From positions 682,001 to 746,000 of the forward strand of contig CAVRTA010000004.1 in NCBI GenBank assembly GCA_963724135.1: a stretch of DNA of 64,000 nt. Direction: 5' to 3'. Both the position numbers and the translations under genes were made by a program. The notes beneath the pieces were generated by a model. That model was not told the DNA's origin and ran no database searches. It was given only the letters and a program-made list of their open reading frames with translations. Shown in pieces: positions 15,007 to 23,594 of the stretch (the first letter of the stretch is position 1; each line of letters begins with the position of its first letter). This DNA is from DATLGB01 sp963724135. Lineage in GTDB: Bacteria > Actinomycetota > Thermoleophilia > Solirubrobacterales > Solirubrobacteraceae.

Positions 15007-17249
15007 GCGAACAGCCCGAGAAGCTCAGCTGGCGCCTGCTCACGCCGGTGGCGCTGGGCGTGTTCGTGGTCGTGATGGACGTGACCGTGATCAACGTCGC
15101 GCTGCCGTCGATCCGCGAGGACCTCGGCTACCTCGACGTCAACGTGAGCGATCTGCAGTGGATCGTGAACGCCTACGCGTTGACGTTCGGGGTGCTGATG
15201 CTCGCCGGCGGGAAGCTGGCGGACATCTTCGGCCGCCGGCTCGTGTTCATGGTCGGGCTGGTGATCTTCGCCATCTCGTCGCTGGGTGCCGGGCTGGCGG
15301 AGGACGTGCAGGTGGTCATCATCTGCCGCGCGCTGCAGGGGGTGGGCGGGGCGCTGGTGCTGCCGGCCAGCCTGTCGATCATCACGGTCGGATTCCCGGC
15401 GGCCCAGCGCGCGATCGCGGTGGCCATCTGGTCGGCGCTGGTGGGCCTCGGCGTGGCGATCGGACCGCTGCTCGGCGGCATCCTGTCCGAGCTCATCAAC
15501 TGGCGCTGGGTGTTCTTGATCGCGATCCCCTTCTCCGTCCTCTCGTTTGTCTTCGCCGCCCTGTGGATCAAGGAATCGCGCGCCCCCGCGGAGCACCGCA
15601 GCTTCGACGCGCCCGGCGTGGTGGCCTCGAGCGCCGCGCTGTTCTGCCTCGTGTTCGGGCTCCAGAAGGCCAACGAGTGGGAGTGGGGGGACGCGCGCAC
15701 GATCGGGCTGCTCGCCGGCTCCGTGGTCCTCACCGTGCTGTTCATCGCCTGGGAGCGCCGCACCAAGAACCCGCTGGTCGACCTCGCACTGTTCCGCAGC
15801 CCCACGTTCGCGGGCGCGAACGTCGTCTCGCTGCTGTCCGGCTTCGTGCTGATCGGCGGGATCTTCTACATGAACCTGTTCACGCAGACCGTGATGGCAT
15901 ACGAGCCGATCAAGGCCGGCGCCGTGCTGCTGCCGATGACGGCCCTGTCGGTCCTCGCTGCGCCCCTCGCCGGCCGCCTGACCGACGCTCACGGGGCTCG
16001 CTGGGTGCTCGCCGCGGGCATGCTGATGCTGGGTGGGGGTCTGATCTCGCTCGTCGGCGTCGACCTCGACACCGGCTTCTGGAGTCTCCTCCCGATGCTG
16101 GTGGTGGGGGGAGTGGGATTCGCGTTCGTCCTGACACCCGTCACCGCCGCCGCGCTCGCCGGCGTCCCGGCGCGGCAGGCCGGGATCGGCTCGGCCGTGG
16201 TCAACTCGGCGCGCCAGGTCGGCGGCGCGCTCGGCCTGGCTGTGCTGGGGGCGGTGAATGTCGCGATCACAGACGACGCGCTGGAGGCGGGCAGGACGCG
16301 GCTCGAGGGCTTCGTCGACTCCTTCGCGCCGGTGATGATCGTGGGCGCGGTCACCGCCCTGCTCGGGGCGGTCGTGGCGGCCGCGTTCGTCGTGGGGAAG
16401 ATCCGCGCGTCCGCCGCCCCTGCGGAGGCGGCGGAGCCCGTGCCGCAGGCCTCCGGCGCTCAGCGGATCTCGTGGACCCTGCCGACTCCCGATGCCGGCC
16501 AGTCGCTGACCGCGAGCACGCGGCAGCACGCGCTCCTCACCACGCTGCGCGAGGGTCCGGCCGTGGCGCGCCTCGAGGTGAGGGTCGGGCCGCTGGCGGG
16601 CTCGACGATCGGGGTCCCCGAGGGCGGGCTGGTCTTCGGCCGCGCCGAGGCGGGCATCGGCAACCTCGGCGGCGACGGCCAGCTGTCCCGGCGCCACGCG
16701 CGCATCCACCTCAGCGACGGCAGGCTCCTGCTCGAGGACCTCGGTTCGACGAACGGCACCCACGTCGCGGGGCGCGCGATCTCAGAGGCGACTCCAGTCG
16801 CCGTCGGCGACGTGATCACGCTCGCGGGCTCCGAGCTCAGGGTCGCCGATCTCGCCGAGCCCCAGCTCGGCGCCACGGCAGGGCGCGACCAGGTCACGCG
16901 CGCGGCGCCTACCGTCCGGCTCGAGCTCGAGGTCGTCGAGGGACCCGCGGCGAACAGTCGGCTGCGCCTGGCGGGCGAACCGCTCGTCCTCGGGCGGGCG
17001 GAGCCCGGTGACGGCAGCCTCGGATGCGACGCGCAGCTGTCACGCCGTCACGCCAGCGCGATGCTGCTCGGCCCCGGGGGGATTCTCCTCGAGGATCTCG
17101 GCTCGACCAACGGCACGCTTGTCAACGGTTCGCGCATCGCCGGACCGACGGTGTTGAAGCTGGGGGACTCGGTCCAGGTCGGGGCGACCACCTTGCGGGC
17201 CGTGGAAGCCGTGTCGGCCACCTCGGAAGGTGAGCTTCAGCGTGCCTGA
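15003..17249 (+). CDS. DHA2-type MFS exporter fused to two C-terminal FHA domains
   Basis: 748 residues; ATG overlaps the NRPS stop (ATGA). Residues 1 to about 480 form a 14-helix drug:H+ antiporter, with VVMDVTVINVALPSI in helix 1 and the GGKLADIFGRR loop motif. A short linker leads to two forkhead-associated domains (about 520-615 and 640-735). Each carries the phosphothreonine-binding pattern GR-x-SRRHA-x-DLGSTNGT (FGRAEAG, then LSRRHAR and EDLGSTNGTHV; LGRAEPG, then LSRRHAS and EDLGSTNGTLV). It probably exports the NRPS product and gives self-resistance. Cytoplasmic FHA pairs suggest control by, or docking to, a Ser/Thr-phosphorylated partner. This fusion is unusual for the family. Confidence 0.93.
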   Translation: MSEQPEKLSWRLLTPVALGVFVVVMDVTVINVALPSIREDLGYLDVNVSDLQWIVNAYALTFGVLMLAGGKLADIFGRRLVFMVGLVIFAISSLGAGLAEDVQVVIICRALQGVGGALVLPASLSIITVGFPAAQRAIAVAIWSALVGLGVAIGPLLGGILSELINWRWVFLIAIPFSVLSFVFAALWIKESRAPAEHRSFDAPGVVASSAALFCLVFGLQKANEWEWGDARTIGLLAGSVVLTVLFIAWERRTKNPLVDLALFRSPTFAGANVVSLLSGFVLIGGIFYMNLFTQTVMAYEPIKAGAVLLPMTALSVLAAPLAGRLTDAHGARWVLAAGMLMLGGGLISLVGVDLDTGFWSLLPMLVVGGVGFAFVLTPVTAAALAGVPARQAGIGSAVVNSARQVGGALGLAVLGAVNVAITDDALEAGRTRLEGFVDSFAPVMIVGAVTALLGAVVAAAFVVGKIRASAAPAEAAEPVPQASGAQRISWTLPTPDAGQSLTASTRQHALLTTLREGPAVARLEVRVGPLAGSTIGVPEGGLVFGRAEAGIGNLGGDGQLSRRHARIHLSDGRLLLEDLGSTNGTHVAGRAISEATPVAVGDVITLAGSELRVADLAEPQLGATAGRDQVTRAAPTVRLELEVVEGPAANSRLRLAGEPLVLGRAEPGDGSLGCDAQLSRRHASAMLLGPGGILLEDLGSTNGTLVNGSRIAGPTVLKLGDSVQVGATTLRAVEAVSATSEGELQRA

Positions 17250-17799
17250 TGGTCCCGTCTCGCCGGAGCCGGCCATGAAGCTCGGCTGGGCGATCGCCGT
17301 CGCGGCCGTGGCCCTGGTGGCCGCGGTCATGCCGATCGTCTTCATCCTCGGTGACGCCGACGACTCCAAGGCGGCCGCGCGCAATGCCTCGCTCGCAAAG
17401 GTGCGAGCCGCCACCGAGAAGTACAAGGACATCGAGGTCGCCAAGCGCGAGGGGTACCGCCAGACCACGGAGTGCTTCGAGTCGGTCAATGACGAGGGCG
17501 GCATGGGGATGCACTTCCAGAACGACGATCTCGCCGACGACGACGTGATCGACCTTCTGCAGCCGGAGCAGCTGCTCTACGAACCCGGAAAGGACGGGGG
17601 GCCGCCTCAGCTCGTGGGCGTCGAGTACTACGCGGAGTTCACGGGTCAGCGGCCACCCGAGATCGGGTTCGGCCCGCTGGACGGTCCGATGCCGGGCCAC
17701 TACCCCGGCCAGCCCAAGCACTACGACATCCACGTTTACGTGCACCGCGAGAACTCCGAGGGCACGTTCAACATCTGGAACCCCGACATCTCTTGTTGA
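17242..17799 (+). CDS. Membrane-anchored extracytoplasmic protein of unknown function
   Basis: 185 residues from GTG 17242, preceded by AAGGTGAG at about eight bases and overlapping the exporter gene. A GTG at 17230 would add four residues. A single membrane segment (LGWAIAVAAVALVAAVMPIV) is followed by an exported domain starting with a helix (ASLAKVRAATEKYKDIEVAK). The domain has GMGMHFQND, LVGVEYYAEF, GPMPGHYPGQPKHYDIHVYVH and a terminal WNPDISC. I recall this pattern from a secreted actinobacterial family without assigned function, often with conserved His residues that could bind metal. Its place inside the operon implies a role in export, uptake or maturation of the product. Confidence 0.75.
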   Translation: MPDGPVSPEPAMKLGWAIAVAAVALVAAVMPIVFILGDADDSKAAARNASLAKVRAATEKYKDIEVAKREGYRQTTECFESVNDEGGMGMHFQNDDLADDDVIDLLQPEQLLYEPGKDGGPPQLVGVEYYAEFTGQRPPEIGFGPLDGPMPGHYPGQPKHYDIHVYVHRENSEGTFNIWNPDISC

Positions 17800-17827
17800 C
17801 GACGAAGGCTCTAGGAGGCTCGACCAC

Positions 17828-19516
17828 GTGAGCGACCGATACGACTTGGTGATCATGGGCGGCGGGCTGGCCGGGCTGACGCTCGGGCTTCAGCTGGCCG
17901 ATGCGCGCCCGTCGACGTCGATCCTGATCGCCGAGAAGCGCAGCGGCCCGGCGCCGGAGGCGGCCTTCAAGGTCGGCGAGTCGACGGTCGAGCTGAGCGC
18001 CTTCTACTTCAGCGAGATCTGCAAGATGAAGGATCATCTCGAGGCCGAGCAGCTGCCCAAGAACGGCCTGCGGTTCTTCTTCTCGGCTAACGGCAACGAG
18101 GACATCTCCGAGCGGCCTGAGTGGGGTCCCTCGGTCTTTCCACCCACCCCCGCTTTCCAGCTCGATCGCGGCCGCTTCGAGAACGCCCTGGCCGAGAGCA
18201 ATGCCGCCCGTGAGGGCACGACTCTGCTCGACGGATGCACAGTGGAGGACGTCGAGGTGCGGCCCGACGGAGACCACGTGGTGAGGATCTCGCGTGGTGG
18301 CGAGACCAGCGAGGTGCAGGCGCGCTGGGTCGTCGACACGACCGGGAGGACGCAGTTCCTCAAGCGCAAGTTCGGGCTCGAGAAGCCGGTCGGGCACACG
18401 ATCAACTCCTCCTGGCTGCGGCTTGCCGGCGGGCTCGACCTCGAGGACTGGTCCGACGACCCGGACTGGCACGCGCGTGTGGACGGGACGCACCAGCGGC
18501 ACCTCTCGACCAACCACCTGATGGGCACGGGCTACTGGGTGTGGCTGATCCCGCTGTCGTCCGGGGCGATCTCGATCGGGATCGTGGCCGACCCGCGCTA
18601 TCACCCCTTCGACCAGATCAACACGCTCGACGGTGCCATCGACTGGCTGATCCGGCACGAGCCGCCGCTCGGGCGGGCACTCGACGAGCGCCGCGGGCAC
18701 GTGGAGGACTTCCTCGTGGCGGAGGACTTCGCCTACAGCTGCCAGCGCGTCTACTCGCCTGATCGCTGGGCACTGAGCGGGATCGCCGGCTGCTTCCTCG
18801 ATCCGCTGTACTCCCCAGGCTCGGACCAGATCGCGATATCGAACACGTTCGTGACCGACATCGTCACGCGCGAGCTTGACGGCGAGGACGTGACCGAGCG
18901 CGTCGAGGCGCTCAACGCGTTGTTCCTCGCGATCTACGACGGAGGGCTCGTGATCTACGAGCGGATGTACGAGATCTTCGGCGACGCGCTGGTGATGTCG
19001 GCCAACCTCGGGTTCAACTATGCCTTCTATTGGGGCCAGACCGTGCCGCGCTTCATGCACGGAAAGCTGGGGGACCTCGCGTTCTTGGGACGGACGCGGG
19101 AGCAGTTGATGCGCACCGGCGCGATCCGACGGCGCTTCCAGGACTTCTTGCTCGACTGGCACCGCCGGCGGGATCCGACGGCGCCCAGCGGCATCGTGGC
19201 CACGTCGGACTTCACGTCGCTGTACCAGCTGGCCATCGACCTCGACGACCGGCTCGACGACGATGCGCTCGCCGAGCAGCTCGCTCGCAACAGCCAGATG
19301 CTGGAGGCCGTGGCGGTGGCGATCTTCCATCGCGCCGCGAGCGAGGTCCTGGGCGACCGTGCGCCGGACGCTAGCGCCAAGATCGAGCCGACGGCGCTGA
19401 CGCTCGACCCCGATGCCTTCGAGGACCGCGGCCTGATCAACGCGGAGACCGGCATGAGCCTGGAGCGGGCACTGGAGCTGGCACCCGGAGTCGAAGCGCT
19501 CTGGTACGGCGAGTGA
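17828..19516 (+). CDS. Flavin-dependent halogenase-like FAD monooxygenase
   Basis: 562 residues; GTG start with GGAGG at 17814-17818. The FAD-binding GxGxxG is IMGGGLAGLTLG, followed by the KVGESTVE segment typical of the tryptophan-halogenase family. The diagnostic halogenase motif WxWxIP appears as Trp237-Val-Trp239-Leu-Ile-Pro242. Lys78 (LPKNGLRFFF) falls where the catalytic lysine (Lys79 of PrnA) is expected. The CFLDPLYSPGSDQIA block matches the second FAD-contact region. It may halogenate or hydroxylate the NRPS product or precursor; the substrate class cannot be read from the sequence. A flavin reductase is not encoded nearby. Confidence 0.85.
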   Translation: MSDRYDLVIMGGGLAGLTLGLQLADARPSTSILIAEKRSGPAPEAAFKVGESTVELSAFYFSEICKMKDHLEAEQLPKNGLRFFFSANGNEDISERPEWGPSVFPPTPAFQLDRGRFENALAESNAAREGTTLLDGCTVEDVEVRPDGDHVVRISRGGETSEVQARWVVDTTGRTQFLKRKFGLEKPVGHTINSSWLRLAGGLDLEDWSDDPDWHARVDGTHQRHLSTNHLMGTGYWVWLIPLSSGAISIGIVADPRYHPFDQINTLDGAIDWLIRHEPPLGRALDERRGHVEDFLVAEDFAYSCQRVYSPDRWALSGIAGCFLDPLYSPGSDQIAISNTFVTDIVTRELDGEDVTERVEALNALFLAIYDGGLVIYERMYEIFGDALVMSANLGFNYAFYWGQTVPRFMHGKLGDLAFLGRTREQLMRTGAIRRRFQDFLLDWHRRRDPTAPSGIVATSDFTSLYQLAIDLDDRLDDDALAEQLARNSQMLEAVAVAIFHRAASEVLGDRAPDASAKIEPTALTLDPDAFEDRGLINAETGMSLERALELAPGVEALWYGE

Positions 19517-19911
19517 CGGCCTCGCCGGTCGAGGTCGTACGGTCCTGGGAGCGCGCGGCCGCCGCGCTCGACGCCGATGCTGTCGTGGCGCTCTGCCATG
19601 AGGACGTGGCGATGCACACGCCCCATCGCGGCGTCCTGCACGGGCATGAGGGGATCCGCGGCTTCCTCGCCCGGCAGAGCTACGGCGTGGCGGCGCACTT
19701 CCTGCCGGTGCGCCTGTTCAACCGCGGCGACGTGGTCGTGGCCGAGACCAGGGTCGAGTATCGCTGGGTCGACACGGACGAGGTCGGCGAGACCGCCGAG
19801 CGGGCGGTGGCGTTCGAGCTCCGCGACGGACGGATCGCTCGCATCGTCGTGCATGAGGACCTCGCATCGGCGCTGGCGGCGGAGGGCCTGAGCGAGGCCG
19901 ACGCCGTGTAG
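19513..19911 (+). CDS. SnoaL-like/NTF2-fold protein
   Basis: 132 residues; GTG overlaps the halogenase-like stop (GTGA), so it belongs to the operon. The sequence has the cone-shaped NTF2 fold: N-terminal helix (EVVRSWERAAAALDADAVVALCHEDVAMHTP split by a turn), GHEGIRGFL, and paired strands ending in AFELRDGRIARIVVHED. Proteins of this family act as cyclases, isomerases or hydratases, or are non-catalytic. It is probably a tailoring or auxiliary protein of the cluster and is the last gene in it. Confidence 0.82.
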   Translation: MTASPVEVVRSWERAAAALDADAVVALCHEDVAMHTPHRGVLHGHEGIRGFLARQSYGVAAHFLPVRLFNRGDVVVAETRVEYRWVDTDEVGETAERAVAFELRDGRIARIVVHEDLASALAAEGLSEADAV

Positions 19912-19920
19912 CAACGGCGA

Positions 19921-19977
19921 CCGTCAGTGCGTCGAGACGCGGCCACCTCACCTCTCTACCCACGAAGTCACTGACGG
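19921..19977. terminator. Inverted repeat between convergent operons (possible bidirectional terminator)
   Basis: CCGTCAGTG (19921-19929) pairs with CACTGACGG (19969-19977) across a 39-base loop. The right arm overlaps the crotonase stop codon. There is no T-run, so a terminator role is a guess from its position between the ends of the NRPS and Mce operons. Confidence 0.35.
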
Positions 19978-20903
19978 CCACGGCCTCTCGGCGCGTCCTG
20001 ACGCGGGTCCAGCGGCTCGATGACGTTGTTCGGGTCCGGGCGCTGATCGGGCGGCGCCTGCGAGTAGTCCCCGAAGACGCGGTCGCGCTCGCGGGCGGCG
20101 GCGCCGACGCCCTCGCGCTCGGCGAGCTCGATGAAGCGCTTGGCGTCGGGCGTGTTGCGCATCAGGCCGTCGAGGATCGGGCCGAGCGTCTGGGTGGACG
20201 CGACGCCCATGAGCTCGTAGGCGTGGTTGACGACGAGCTTCATCGCCGCGAGCTGCGAGGCCGGGATCGCGGCCAGCTCGGCGGCGCGCTCTGCGACGGT
20301 CGCCTCCAGGCGCGCGAACGGGACGGCCTCGTTGATGAGCTCGACGTCGGCGGCCTCGCGGCCGGAGAGCGGCCGGCCGAGCAGGGCGTGCTCCTTGGCC
20401 TTGGTCAGCCCGAGCCGGTAGATCCACATGCCGCTGAGGTAGGCGCCCCACATGCGCGAGTAGGGCGTGCCGAGGCGCGCGTCCTCGGACGCGATCACGA
20501 GGTCGGCGCACAGAGCGAAGTCGCTGCCGCCGCCCAGGCACCAGCCGTGCACCTGCGCGATCACCGGCTTCGGCGTCCGCCACACGCTCATCAGCTGCTG
20601 CGTCGGCGACAGCACCGGAGACGTCGCCATCGCGAAGTCCTTGCCCGGGTCCCACTCGCCGTCGGTCGTCATCCACTCGTCCCAGTGATGAAAGCCGGTC
20701 CCGAGGTCGTAGCCCGCGCAGAACGCGCGGCCGGCGCCGCGCACCACGATCACCTTGACCGCCGCGTCGCGCGTCGCCTCCGCCACCGCCGCCGCGACCT
20801 CGTCGGGCAGCGGCGGGACGATCGTGTTCATCGCCTCAGGCCGGTTGAGGGTGATCGTGGCCACGTCACCGGCGACGCCGTAGAGGATCGTCTCGTAGCC
20901 CAC
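19968..20903 (-). CDS. Enoyl-CoA hydratase/isomerase (crotonase) family protein
   Basis: 311 residues; GTG 20903 shares its first base with the preceding Mce stop codon. Crotonase oxyanion-hole motifs are present: GAGRAFCAGYDL and HGWCLGGGSDFALCADLVIA. A C-terminal extension (about residues 265-311) is longer than in typical EchA proteins and is rich in charged residues and proline. It acts on an acyl-CoA thioester, perhaps in beta-oxidation of a fatty acid or sterol side chain. Its location as last gene of the Mce operon suggests it degrades what the transporter imports. Confidence 0.88.
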   Translation of the reverse strand: MGYETILYGVAGDVATITLNRPEAMNTIVPPLPDEVAAAVAEATRDAAVKVIVVRGAGRAFCAGYDLGTGFHHWDEWMTTDGEWDPGKDFAMATSPVLSPTQQLMSVWRTPKPVIAQVHGWCLGGGSDFALCADLVIASEDARLGTPYSRMWGAYLSGMWIYRLGLTKAKEHALLGRPLSGREAADVELINEAVPFARLEATVAERAAELAAIPASQLAAMKLVVNHAYELMGVASTQTLGPILDGLMRNTPDAKRFIELAEREGVGAAARERDRVFGDYSQAPPDQRPDPNNVIEPLDPRQDAPRGRGRQ

Positions 20904-22318
20904 TACTTCGGCGCGAGCTCGACGTGCGGGTACGAGCGCAGCTCGCCGCGGAAGCGGAACTGCGGGGCGACGACGCACGGAGGCGAGGGCTCGCCGACGA
21001 TCGGCGTCGTCTGCGGGTTGCCGGCGTTGCGGCAGTCGAGCGCGCGCACGCCGCCGTTGCCGACCCGGGCCAGCTCGCCCGGCAGCGGGTAGGCGTTGTG
21101 CCGGTTCGCGCCGTTGCGGAGGGTCGCGTTGGTCGGCGTCTCGTCGTGGACGATCAGCAGCGTGCGCAGGATGCGCTGGAGGCCGCCGTCGGACTGCGGC
21201 ACGACCCAGTTGACCGAGGCCGCGACCTTGGCGATCGACGCGATGGCGTCCCTGCGATAGCGCTTGAGGTAGTCCGCCACCGGGATCAGCTGGCGGCCGG
21301 CGACGTAGAGCGCCTTGAGCGCGGGCCGGGTCGCCCTGAGGATGTCGTCGAGCGCCGGCAGCCCGCGTCCGCCCGCGGTCACCACCGGTCCGAGCCCCTC
21401 GAACGTGCGGCGCACGATGGGCGCCAGCCGGCCACCCTCGACCAGGGCGGGGCGCAGCAGCGGCACCGCCGGGCGCAGCAGCGCCAGCGTCGGCGCGGCC
21501 TCCAGCGCGACGGCGTCGATCTCGCGCAGCGCGGCGCGCGTGTCGCGCAGGAAGGGCGGGAACGCACGCACCGTCTCCGTCAGCGCCTGGCTCTGCGCCG
21601 CCGTCGCGCCGAACAGCTCGTTGCCCGACCGCACCAGCGTCCGCAGGTCGTCCTGGCGAGCGCTGATGGCGCGCAGCGCGGTGCCGCTGTCGCGCACCAG
21701 CGACTGCACCGAGCTGCCCTGGCGGTCGAGCGTCACCAGCAGGTCGCGCAGCGCCTCGGACGTCGGGGCGAGATGGCCGAGGGCGGCGTTGACGTCCTGC
21801 GAGCGGTCGTCGAGCACCTTCGCCGTGTCGCGCAGGAACTGGGTGAACGCCTCCCGCGTGGGCGCGTCGAAGGCCCCGAGCACCTCGTCGATCTGCTCCA
21901 CGTTGCCGATGTTGCCGGCGTCCAGCGTGCCGTTCTCGGGCAGCTTGGGCGCGTCGCGGTCGCCCGGCGTCAGGGCCACGAACGCCTCGCCGAGCAGCGA
22001 CTTGAAGCGCACGATCGCGCGCGTGTCCTGCGGGACCGGAGCGAACTCCGAGTCCAGCTCCACCAGCACGTCGGCGCCGTTGCCCGAGCGCCGGACGCTG
22101 ATCACCTTGCCGACGCTCACGCCGGCGATGCGGACGTCGGCGTTGGACGTCATCTGCGACGCCTCCGAGCCGAACACGACGTGGAACCGGTAACCGTGGG
22201 CCTGGAACGGCGTCGGACCGCCGAACGACTTCCACACGAACAGCGTGAAGCCGAAGCACGACAGCGCGAACGCGGCGGCGACGAGGATGAGCGAGAGCTT
22301 CGGTGCCTTTAGACCCAT
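20903..22318 (-). CDS. Mce/MlaD family protein, sixth of six
   Basis: 471 residues: one N-terminal membrane helix (LSLILVAAAFALSCFGFTLFV), one MCE domain (about 35-120, with ADVRIAGVSVGKVISV), then a long helical domain and a C-terminal section with paired cysteines (ALDCRNAGN, PPCVVAP). In Mce1-type systems six such proteins form a periplasmic tube that carries lipid from the outer envelope to the YrbE permeases. The start lies four bases after the previous stop. By position it corresponds to MceF, but paralogue identity is inferred only from order. Confidence 0.9.
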   Translation of the reverse strand: MGLKAPKLSLILVAAAFALSCFGFTLFVWKSFGGPTPFQAHGYRFHVVFGSEASQMTSNADVRIAGVSVGKVISVRRSGNGADVLVELDSEFAPVPQDTRAIVRFKSLLGEAFVALTPGDRDAPKLPENGTLDAGNIGNVEQIDEVLGAFDAPTREAFTQFLRDTAKVLDDRSQDVNAALGHLAPTSEALRDLLVTLDRQGSSVQSLVRDSGTALRAISARQDDLRTLVRSGNELFGATAAQSQALTETVRAFPPFLRDTRAALREIDAVALEAAPTLALLRPAVPLLRPALVEGGRLAPIVRRTFEGLGPVVTAGGRGLPALDDILRATRPALKALYVAGRQLIPVADYLKRYRRDAIASIAKVAASVNWVVPQSDGGLQRILRTLLIVHDETPTNATLRNGANRHNAYPLPGELARVGNGGVRALDCRNAGNPQTTPIVGEPSPPCVVAPQFRFRGELRSYPHVELAPK

Positions 22319-22322
22319 GTGC

Positions 22323-23594
22323 TTACGAGGGGCAGACCGGTAGCTCGGCGAAGACGAGAGGCAGCACGGCGCTGAGGACGGTGTTCGGCCCCAGCGAGTC
22401 GCAGGAGAAGATCGCCAGGCCGCGGGTGACGGGGCCGTGGGCGTCCTGGGTCGAGCCGACCGAGGCCGCGTTGTGGGCGAACCAGGCGAGCCAGTACAGG
22501 TAGCCCTCGTCCGAGCCCGGCGGGTTGAAGGCGAGCTCGTTGACGGCGTACGTGAGCACCTGGAACGCCTGGGTGAGATCGGGCGTCTGGCGCACGAGCC
22601 GCCGCGCGGTCGGCGCGAGGTCGCGCGCCAGCGGGATCGTGGCGCGCACCAGCGGCCGCAGCCTCGTCCGCAGCACGGGCTCGGCCGCGCGCACGAGCGG
22701 CCGCGCGTCGCGCAGGGCGTCCGGCAGCTTGCGCACCGACGGCAGCAGGGCGGTCAGGGTCGGCTGGAGCTCGTCGGCGAACTCGCCCGCGTCGGTCAGG
22801 CTCGTGCGCAGGCTCGACAGCGTCCCCGGGAGCTTCGCCAGCGCCGCGTCGAGCGCCGTCGTCTGGCTCGCGACCGACTGCAGCGTCGCATTGGCGGTCT
22901 CGACGACGGCACCGATTTCCTCGTCCTTGCTGGCCGCCGCCTTGGTGAGGATGGTCAGGTTGGTCACCAGCCGCTTGAGCGCGTGGCGGCGACCCGCCAG
23001 CGCCTCCGTGATCTCGCGGGTCTGGCGAGCGGTCGGGCTGAGCGCCTTGAGCAGCTGGTGCATGTCGCCGCCGCGGTCGCGCGTGCCGTCGGCGAACCCC
23101 CTGACGAACAGGTCGAAGTAGGCCCGCGTGTCGGCGTCGAGCGCGTTGGTCAGCTCGTCGGAGTCGACCGGCGGGCTGGTCGACCCGATCGGGATCAAGC
23201 CCCCGTCCGCCAGCGGCTCGGCCGGCGGCCGGCCCGGGCCGAGCTCGATGACGAGGTCCTTGAGCGGCGTGTCGGCGACGAGCTCGGCACGCGCGTTCTC
23301 GTAGACGCGCGGCAGCTTGCCGGGATCGATCTCCATCGCGATCCGCGCCCGCCCGCCGATCAGGCGCGAGCCCGAGATCTGCCCGACGCGCACGCCGGCG
23401 ACGTTGACCGCCTGGCCGAGGCCGGGAGCCAGGCCGCTGGCCGACGAGAGCTCAGCGTGGATCGTGTAGCGGTCGTTGAACGGGATGCTCAGGCGCTGGT
23501 TGACCAGGATGTAGGCCCCCGAGATGGCGCCGAGCACCATCAGGAACACGATCGCCGCCGCGTAGCGGCCGTATGTGCGCAGCGCCCGTCTCAC
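22323..23594 (-). CDS. Mce/MlaD family protein, fifth of six
   Basis: 423 residues; GTG overlaps the upstream stop (GTGA). N-terminal helix (YAAAIVFLMVLGAISGAYILV), MCE domain (about 35-120, with QAVNVAGVRVGQISG and DLVIELGPG), then a long alpha-helical region and a tail ending SCDSLGPNTVLS...LPVCPS. In mycobacterial operons the fifth member is often a lipoprotein; no lipobox is visible here. It would be a subunit of the Mce lipid-transfer tube. Confidence 0.9.
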   Translation of the reverse strand: MRRALRTYGRYAAAIVFLMVLGAISGAYILVNQRLSIPFNDRYTIHAELSSASGLAPGLGQAVNVAGVRVGQISGSRLIGGRARIAMEIDPGKLPRVYENARAELVADTPLKDLVIELGPGRPPAEPLADGGLIPIGSTSPPVDSDELTNALDADTRAYFDLFVRGFADGTRDRGGDMHQLLKALSPTARQTREITEALAGRRHALKRLVTNLTILTKAAASKDEEIGAVVETANATLQSVASQTTALDAALAKLPGTLSSLRTSLTDAGEFADELQPTLTALLPSVRKLPDALRDARPLVRAAEPVLRTRLRPLVRATIPLARDLAPTARRLVRQTPDLTQAFQVLTYAVNELAFNPPGSDEGYLYWLAWFAHNAASVGSTQDAHGPVTRGLAIFSCDSLGPNTVLSAVLPLVFAELPVCPS

